From positions 1 to 13,194 of the forward strand of contig CAMBGO010000049.1 of NCBI GenBank assembly GCA_945866165.1: a stretch of DNA of 13,194 nt, read 5' to 3'. Shown piece after piece: positions 1 through 9,300 of the stretch; positions within the stretch are counted from its first letter, which is position 1; every line of letters starts with the position of its first letter. A model generated the notes under the pieces. That model made no database searches, was not told the DNA's origin, and was given only the letters and a program-made list of their open reading frames with translations. The position numbers and the translations under genes were made by a program. This DNA comes from Chitinophaga pinensis (GTDB taxonomy: Bacteria > Bacteroidota > Bacteroidia > Chitinophagales > Chitinophagaceae).

Positions 1-2
1 TG

Positions 3-335
3 GGTGGACTAAGCTATGGAATTTTGAATCAGGCTGAGCAACTAAGACACGTAAATACTGTTTCTTGGATTGAATTCAATTATTTGGGTGATTTGGTAGA
101 TAATGCCAAAAGTTTTTCCAATTTCAGTATTTCAGAATTATCTCATGGATACGAGGCTTCCAGAGAATTGAACCACATGGCAGATTTTTCGGTAATAGCT
201 TATCAGAAAGACAAGCAATTATTCATCGAGTTCAACTATAATGATGAAACAGTTACTGAACAAAAAATGGAATTGCTGGCTGAAAAAACAATGGATAGTA
301 TTGATTATTTTATTGCTGAATTTGAAAATAATAAT
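3..335 (+). other. Epimerization domain E0, C-terminal end only
   Basis: The visible part carries GGLSYGIL and SWIEFNYLGDL, typical of the last third of NRPS epimerization domains, followed by NHMADFSV and a FNYN strand as in E1 (SWIEFNFLGSS, SNMADLIF). The catalytic HHxxxDG and EGHGR motifs lie upstream of the window, so activity cannot be judged. It implies that the residue before D-Asn in the peptide is D-configured, which agrees with the DCL-type C1 that follows. Confidence 0.88.
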
Positions 336-3300
336 CAACAGTTTCTGTTGGGCAGACCTGCCACAACCAAAGGCATTGCGTATGATGTTATAAAACGGAT
401 AGAATCTGAACTAGGCGAGCCGGAAGATATCCTGGTTTTATCGCCATTGCAGTTAGGGATGTACTTTCATGCTTTGTCTGAAGAAGATGACAGAGCTTAT
501 TTCTGGCAATATGCCTACAAAATAAATGGTATCGTTGATGTAGATATTTTCCGCCTGACTTTTATTGAATTGCTGAAAAGACACCAGGTTCTGCGTACTG
601 TTTTTAGAAATGATGTCATGTTGCGCCCGGTTCAGGTGGTATTGAAAGGACCTAAATTAGATTTTCGATTTGAGGATTTAAGTGAACTGTCCGCCGAGGA
701 ACAGGAAGCGAAACTCTTTGTCATCAGGGATGCTGATATAAAGGAAGGTTTTGATGTAGCGAATGGACCTTTGATCAGGCTGTATTTGATTAAACTCAAG
801 GATGATGTTTTTTATCGTATCTGGAGTAATCACCATTTACTGCTGGATGGATGGAGTACTCAGGTTGTACTCAAAGAGTTTGATCAAATATATTTTGAAA
901 TGATTAATGAAAAACCAGTTCATTTGCCTGATTTACCTTCTTTTTCGACCTACATAAATTGGTATCAAAGTCTGCCTGTTAGCGAATCGCAACAGTATTG
1001 GAAGGAGTATCTGAAGGGTTATGAATATTCATTGTCACTGCCGGGTGATTTAATGAAACATTCAAAAGAATATATACCTACGGATTACTTCTTCAAAATA
1101 GATCCTGAGATTACCTCCATGCTTAGTGATTTTGCGACCTCTGCGGGTGTAACACTTAATGCCCTGGTACAATGCATGTGGGGGCTCATTATTGCACGAC
1201 AAAATCAGGTAAATGATGTAGTTTTTGGTTCGGTTATTTCCGGTAGATCTTCCCTATTGGAGGAGGCTGACAAGATGGTGGGAATGCTGATTAATACTAT
1301 CCCCAATAGAATTAGATTCGAACCCGAGACAAAGTTTAAATCATTGCTGAATCAAATGTTCAGAACATTTGTGGAGGGGGAACCCAATCATTATCTGCCG
1401 CTTTTTGAAATACAAAAACAAAGCACTTCCGGCAAGGATCTAATTCAAAACGTTATTACCTATGTCAATTATCCAGCTTCTGAAAGTGCTGACACACAAC
1501 TCGCGGAAAACAGAGGATTTAGTATTGATGAAGATTCCATCCGTGTGTATGAAACCACACAATTTGATATAAATATTTTGGTGTATCAAGGTCAAGGTTT
1601 GGAGTTCAATGTAAAGTACAATTCGGATGCTTTCAGCAAAGAAGCAATTTCGGCTATGTCCGGACTCTGGTATGCGCTTTTCAATAGAATTTTAATTATT
1701 GAGGATATAGATGTAAAAAATTTATTGTCAGTTACCGATGAGGAGAGATCCATTTGTTTGTCCGGACCTGGTATTGGAGAAAACAGGGAAATTCCTTTTA
1801 AAAATGTACTTGAATGCCTTGAGGTAGCTTTCCTTAAGCAACCAAATTCTATTTGTGTAGTCTATGGTGCTGAAGAATACACCTATTCGGATTTTTGGAA
1901 TGAGACCAGCCAATTTGCCCATTATCTAAGTCAAACCTACCAGTTGCAGGAGCCAGACTTTGTGGGTATTTGCATGCCAAGATCAGCGGCACAGCTTATT
2001 GCTTTGCTTGGTGTGATTAAAACCGGTTCAGCCTATGTTCCTTTCGATGTTTCCTGGCCAACGGAGAGAATTGACAGTGTGGTCGAAAATGCGAATTTGA
2101 AAGTTCTTGTTAACGAAGATACTTTTGTGGCATTCAGGCACTGGCTAAAAGAAAATTCGATATTAAATGTGCCACAAAACATAAATATAACAGGATCTAA
2201 TACGGTTTATTGTATATATACTTCCGGTTCTACGGGAAGGCCTAAGGGTTGTAAAATAACTCATAATAATCTCCTAAATTATCTCTCACATGCAAATACA
2301 TACTGGACAAAAAAAGAATCTTCAGAAGCAGCATATTTCAGCCCTATTTCTTTTGATTTTACTATTACCAGTATTTTGGGATGTTGGTTGAATCAGGGGA
2401 AATTAAAGGTTTATTCTGAGGATGAAAACGTCTATGATATTGTCAATGAAATTGTGGCGAATCCACACATGGATGTCATTAAACTTGCTCCTGCTCATGT
2501 CAATTTACTCGAGGTAGATATACTCATGGGTGCCACCTCCAAAACCTTCGTTCTTGGGGGTGAGGCTTTGACATCCAAGCATATTAAAAAATTAAATAAG
2601 AATAAGAATTGTAGAATCATCAATGAATATGGTCCTACCGAAGCTACCGTCGGATGTATAACGCATAGTATTGAAGAGGATGAAATTCCATTTATAGGAA
2701 AGCCCATTTGCAACACACAGGTTTTCCTTTTAAATGAAGATCTCGAATTGGTTCCTTATGGTGCTGCAGGTGAAATTTATATTGCCGGTTCAAGCGTAGG
2801 TCAAGGGTATTTGGGGATGAAAGAGTTAACGGAATCGCGGTTTTTGGCCAATCCTTTTGGGAATGGTTTTATTTACAAAACCGGTGATGTTGCCCGATGG
2901 ACACACAGTGGAAAATTGCATTACCTCGGCAGAAATGACAATCAGGTAAAAATAAACGGTTTTAGGGTTGAATTAGATGAAATCATCAACACTGCTGAAA
3001 AACATCCTCAGGTAGAAACGTTTTACACGCTGGTTAACATGGATGAACAAGAAATATCAAAACTATTGGGATTCTACACCGGTAGTGTAGATGAACTTAA
3101 TTTATCAGAGTATTTGTCCAGGCAATTACCGGACTATATGGTTCCTTCAATTATACAAAAGGTTGATTCTTTTGAATTAACGGTAAATGGAAAGATAGAT
3201 AGGGAGAAGTTGCCGAAAATTACACCGGAGACTGCGAAGTCAGACACAAACCAACTTAGCAGCTCTGAAGAGTTTCTTAAGAAAGTCTGGTCTGAAGTAT

Positions 3301-6300
3301 TAATGCTGGATGAAGACCAGATAAATCAGTCTTCCAATTTTATAAAACTTGGCGGAGATAGTATCAAGGCTATTCGATTGGTGGTAAGAATGAGAGAATT
3401 CGGATATAAGCTACATCTGAAAAGCATTTTATCCAGCCCGAATTTGTCTGCTACTGCCAAAGAAATAGAAAACACCAATGCCTCCTCCATGCTTGTGGAA
3501 GAAACGCTGCAAGGTTCATTTGTGTTGAGCCCAGTTCAGCAATTATTTCTTAAGAATGATTTTATCAGAGGTTCACTTACAGAAAAAAACTTTTACAATC
3601 AAAGCAGGCTGCTAAAATTCAACAAAAATTTAACGGCATCTAAGGTAAAACAGGCCATTAAAAAACTAATGGCCCACCACGATGCGCTTAGATTGAAATT
3701 TGATTTAACAAATCTGAATTCACAGGTATTTGATGATGCAAATCACCCCCAGTTTTTCTTTAGTGAGTTTTATCCGAATGATGAATTTACACATGATCTA
3801 CCCGGTTACATTCAAGAACAAGGGATATCAGAAATTAAGCAAAAGATCAACCTGGATACTGGGGTTTTGCTCGCAGCCGGGTTGTATCAAGGTAAAGGTG
3901 AATCATGCATCTTAATCAGTATTCATCATCTTGCAGTAGATCATATTTCGTGGGAGTTTATTATACAAGATTTTATTTCTATACTCGAGCAAGACGATAC
4001 GGAATTACCTCAAAAAACACATAGTTATAAAAAATATTGTGAGTATTTCACAGGAATGAATAGTCATCCTGCTGAGGAGGAAGCAATGAATTATTGGTCT
4101 AAGATTGAAAATAAACAGGAAGTTAACCTGAGGCGGGCGAACAAGGTAAAAGGTTCATTTGCAAGTTATGATACACAAAATATTAATTTCTCAAAAAATG
4201 ACTCCAGAACTGTGATGTCTGCTGTTGCTGCTTCAGGCAGTATTGATATTCAGGTATTGTGCCTCAGTGCTTTGACTGAATCTTTGGGAAGTGTTTTCGG
4301 AGAGGGCAAATTCAGATTTCATCTTGAAGGTCATGGCCGGGATCTTGATAATACTATTGATGTGAGTCGCACAGTTGGCTGGTTCACAAGTATTACACCC
4401 CTGCTGTCGGAAAAAAAAGCGGAGGCTTTTGGCTTGCAGGACATGTTGAAATTGCGAGATGGCTTAAACATACAAAAGAAACTACTGCATTTTTATGGTG
4501 CCTGGCTCCGGTCAGACATTGCTAAAAACAACTGGTCGTCAAAGTCATGGATAGAGTTTAATTTCTTAGGCAGTTCTGTGTCAAGTTCAGATGCTTCAAT
4601 GGTAACTGATGAAAACGGAAATGAATCCTCATTGAATCTATCGAACATGGCCGATTTGATTTTTGTAGGTGAATTGCGAAACGGCCACTTGAATTTCAAA
4701 TTGACATTTGAACAGCATATCCTAACCAAAGACGAGAAAAAGAACCTCGTATTGCGTTTTAAGCATGAGTTGATTCGGCTGGCATCTTTGCTTTCAGAAA
4801 ATGCCAACATATCCGAGGTAAATGAAACTTTTAATTATGCCTGTGTTGACCCCGAAATAAAATTATCCATTCAAAATCAATTTGGTGAAATAGAAAATAT
4901 TTCAAAACTTACTCCATTGCAGCTTGGAATGTATTTTTTGCATTCCTCTAATTCTGATGCCAAAGCGTATCATTGGCAATACGGTTGCGAACTTTTTGGC
5001 GAATTAGATGTCAAAAAATATAAAGAGAGTTTTAGCGATTTGGTTCATCGTCATGGTATACTGAAAACAATCATAAGAGATGACATTGCTGCAGAACCCC
5101 TGCAAATCCAGCTGAAAGCAGTAAAGCCCGATTTTAGATTTATGGATGTAAGTTTAAATGATGAAGAGTACAACGAGGGCTTGATTAAGAAACTGATAAA
5201 GGAAGATTTGGATGAGCGATTTAATTTATCCGAAAAGCCGCCCCTAAGGCTTACATTGGTTAAATTGAAAGACCATCATTATTATCGTTTGTGGAGTAAT
5301 CATCACATTATTCTTGATGGCTGGAGCACTGGAATTGTGCTGGATGAACTGGATAAAATCTATTCCGAAAAATTAGTAGGGATTCAATCTAAAAAGGAGT
5401 CAAAATCAGATTTTTCTGATTATTTATCTTGGTTGGACTCCTACGATGTAAAGAGCTCAAAGTTATATTGGCAAGGGTATTTAAAAGGAATTGAAAACAT
5501 AGTGGAAGTTAACGCTGATAAAATCAGCACGGGGGAATTTGTTCACAAAGACTACAACTTTCATATTTCCAATGAAACCACTTTACGACTGAAGGGATTT
5601 CTTGCTCAGAATCAGATAACCTTAAATGTAGCTGTCCATTTCTTTTGGGCCCTCATACTATCCAAACATTCAAATAACCCGGACGTCGTATTTGGATCTG
5701 TTGTTTCAGGCCGGCCTCCTGAAATTGAAGGAGTAGACCAGGTTGTGGGCATGTTTATCAATACAATACCGGTAAGGATTATATTCAGCGATGAAAATTC
5801 GCTTCTCAATCAGTTAAAGCATTTTCAACAAAGCTTTTATGATAGTATGCCCCATCATTATGTAAATCTTGGGGATATCACCAGTGCCACAATACCCGGA
5901 ATATCTTTAATCAATAATATCCTGACATTTGAAAAAGAATCTGATGAATCCTTTGGATTTAACGGGGAATCAGAAACACCTTTCCAAATAAAACATGAGT
6001 ATGTATTTGAGAGTACAAATTACAGCCTAAATTTTATAGTTAAACCGATTAATGGTCTATCATTTACAGCCAAATACAATTTTGCAAGCTACAGTGAAGA
6101 GAAAATTAGTAAGCTTGCATCTGACTGGAATACTGTTATTAGCAGCTTACTTGATCGACCGGATGTTTCTATACATGATGTAATATTGGATGGTAATACA
6201 AGAAGCAATGGTGTTCCAGAATCATCCCAATCTACCTCGACTGCAGACTTTTCTTCCAACAATAAAGCCTCAAATGATTCTTCCTTAGACCATTCTACTG

Positions 6301-9300
6301 AATATCAAAGGAATGAATGGGTTGACACGCTAAAAGAATTGTATGCCGAAGTGTTAGATTGTGAGGTTAATAAGATTGCGGTAGAAAAAGGATTCTTTGA
6401 AATGGGGGGACACAGCATAAATGCTATCAAAATACTCTCTAAATTAAGAAAAGAATTTGGCCTCAAGTTAAATTATTCATCTTTTGCAAAGTCCAATAGG
6501 ATTAAAGATCTGGCGGCTATGTTGAAACAAGCAGATAAAGATGAACTACCCGAAATAATTAAAATAGAGGAGTGTGAAACATACGATGTGTCGCCTTCGC
6601 AGCGCAGAATGTGGCTATTGAGTCAGTTTCAGCATTCTGCTAGCTCCTATAATGTTCATTGGGCGTTTAGAGTGAATGGAGCGCTAGAAATATCTGTTTT
6701 TGATAAAGCTGTTAAGTCACTGATCAGGCGACATGAGATATTAAGAACAGTTTATAAAGAAGATCAACACGGTAAGTTAAAACAGGTTGTACTTAATGAA
6801 GATAGCCCGGTCTTTAATGTGGATGTTGTTAGGAGATTTAATGATAGTGAGGAAATAAATACTTATCTGAACAAACAGATAAAGAATTCTATCGATCTTC
6901 AAATTGGTCCTGTTTTTAAAATTATTTTAATTGAAGTTAGTACAATTCAATATGAGCTGTATATTATTCTGCACCACATAATCAGTGATGAAAGAACGAA
7001 AGAAGTTGTATTAAATGATTTGAGTGTTTTTTATCAGCATTTTAATAATCAAAATAGGCCAGCCCTCATTCCCCTCGATTTTCAATACAAAGACTATTCT
7101 CAATGGATTAATACTTTATTAATTAAAGATGAGGTCAGAGAAGAAAGAGAATACTGGTTGAATCAGTTGTCCGGAGAGCTTCCTGTTCTTGATATTCCAT
7201 CTGATTTGGCGAGACCAGCTATTTTTATGCCAAAAGGAAAGCGGCTTCATGAAGTAATCGAAAACAAATCATTTGAAAAACTGAGAGTCGTTGCCCGACA
7301 AAATAACACGACGGTTTTTGCGGTTCTGCTCGCTTTGATAAAAAATATTATTTATCGTTATTCAGGTCAAAAAGATATCATTATAGGAACACCGATTTCG
7401 TTAAGGAATATTTCAAATCTTGAAAATCAAGTAGGATATTATTTGAATTCGTTGGCTATCAGAACCCAGATTAGGGAAGACTTGACGATTAATCAATTTG
7501 TTCAGCAAATACGAGAAAGTCTGAATAATGGCATTAGCCATAGTATAATCCCCTTTGATGAGATCATAGATTTAGTTGGCGTAAGACGAGACAAGTCCAG
7601 AAACCCGGTTTTTGATATTTGGGCTGATTACCACCAGTACAAAAACAAAGAGAATAAGGAAGTATTAAATATAGGCGGATGTAAAGTCGAAGAGTTTAAC
7701 ACCTCTATTAATTTAGGCCTTACCAAGTTTGATTTAACCTTTGTTTTTATTGAGGGCAAAAATCAATTAGAACTACAGTTTGAGTATAATGAAACTATAT
7801 ATGATTTCGGGATAATTAGAAACATTTTAGATAGTCTGTTGTTTTCGATCTCGAACCTCCCTAACGATTCAAATATTTATTTAAATGAAATTCCGTATTT
7901 ATGTGAATATCAGACAAAAAAAATAGAATTGGCTTGTAATTCATCTCAACGGTTTGAATATAAAAAATCGGTACTGGATGACTTCGGCAAAGTAGTATCT
8001 CTTTTTCCCGAAAGGACAGCGGTTGTATGTGACAATCGGGCTTTAACTTACGGACAATTGGATTATTTAAGTGATGCTTTGGCAAACTATATGATTTCCG
8101 AATGCCACGTAAAAACTTCCGATTGGGTGGGCCTGTCTTTGAAGAGAAACGAATGGGTTATCATATCTATTTGGGCAATTATTAAGGTAGGTGCAGCCTA
8201 TGTGCCAATAGATATTGCCTTACCGCAAAACAGAAAAGATTTCATAATTAATGACGCTAAAATAAGATTTGTTTTGACGGATGATGTTGTTGAGGAATTT
8301 AAAATTTGCCGGTCTCAATATGCTGGTAAAAAGACGACAGTCACAATATCTGGGAATGATTATGTTTACTGTATTTATACATCAGGAACTACTGGTCAGC
8401 CTAAGGGAGTGAAGATTAGCCATTTCAATTTGAAATCATCCAATGAATCTAGAGATGAGTTTTACAGAGATCGTGAGTATATTGGATATTCAATTTATTC
8501 ATACGCCTTTGATGGTTCAGTAAATTTGTTTTTTAACACGCTGCTTACGGGAGGAACATTGTGTTTAAATTCCAGTGATGTTTTAGATGTATCTGAAATT
8601 TATCAAGATTTGTTAAAGTGTCATGCTGAAGTAATAGTATTACCTCCTGCTTTGTATGATTTGATTCTGGATAAGGGGCCGGTTACGACGTTAAAAAGGG
8701 TCATCGTGGCCGGAGAAGAATGCCATACTTCAATTGTGAGCAAACACTTCACTGTTAATCCAAAAACTTTACTCTATAATGAATACGGACCAACGGAATG
8801 TACCATATGGTCTTTGGTATATCCTGTTTTACTCAATGATAGTTATCGTAAAAAGATACCTATAGGGAAACCTATTCCGTTTTCCAAAATAAAGGTTCTC
8901 AATGAGACATTAAGTAAATCTCCGATAGGTGCAATAGGTGAATTATACATATGCGGCCCTGGAGTCACAGATGGTTATTTGAAAGATAAAAGTCAGAGAG
9001 ACCGGTTCTTATCAATACCTTCCGACGGAGGCCCGGTATATTACAGAACAGGTGACCTTGTAAGATTTAATTCAAATATGGATCTTGAGTTTTACGGTCG
9101 TACTGATAAACAAGTCAAGGTGAGAGGATATAGAGTGGATCTCAATGAAATTGAACAGTGCATAAAAAATATTCCTGAGGTAAAGTCTGTTTATGTAAGA
9201 GCCATAAAGGCTGACCACGAAGTTTCTGTTCTTGCTTATTACACTGGACATCTTGATAAATCAAAAATTATTCAGAACTTATCGCTTCATCTACCAGATT

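Noticed and set aside
24..26. TTG as the start of the first gene
   Set aside because: The frame is open upstream to nt 3, and the codons before it (GGLSYGI) belong to the epimerization domain; the gene starts before the window.
1728..1922. Minus-strand open frames here and at 2495-2716, 4493-4810, 5612-5809, 7861-8085 and 9323-9595
   Set aside because: All lie opposite well-conserved NRPS coding sequence, show no recognisable domain, and are as expected from chance frames in AT-rich DNA.
3730..3915. Plus-strand small open frame inside E1
   Set aside because: It overlaps the conserved epimerization domain in another frame, without a domain or initiation signal of its own.
3924..3953. E1 inactive because the motif reads HHxxxDH
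   Set aside because: The position after Asp varies in E domains (VDxxSW), and the catalytic His and the EGHGR Glu are intact.
6192..6314. Remnant of a decayed adenylation domain between C2 and T2
   Set aside because: Only ~41 residues, low complexity, with no A motif in the reading frame; better described as a linker.
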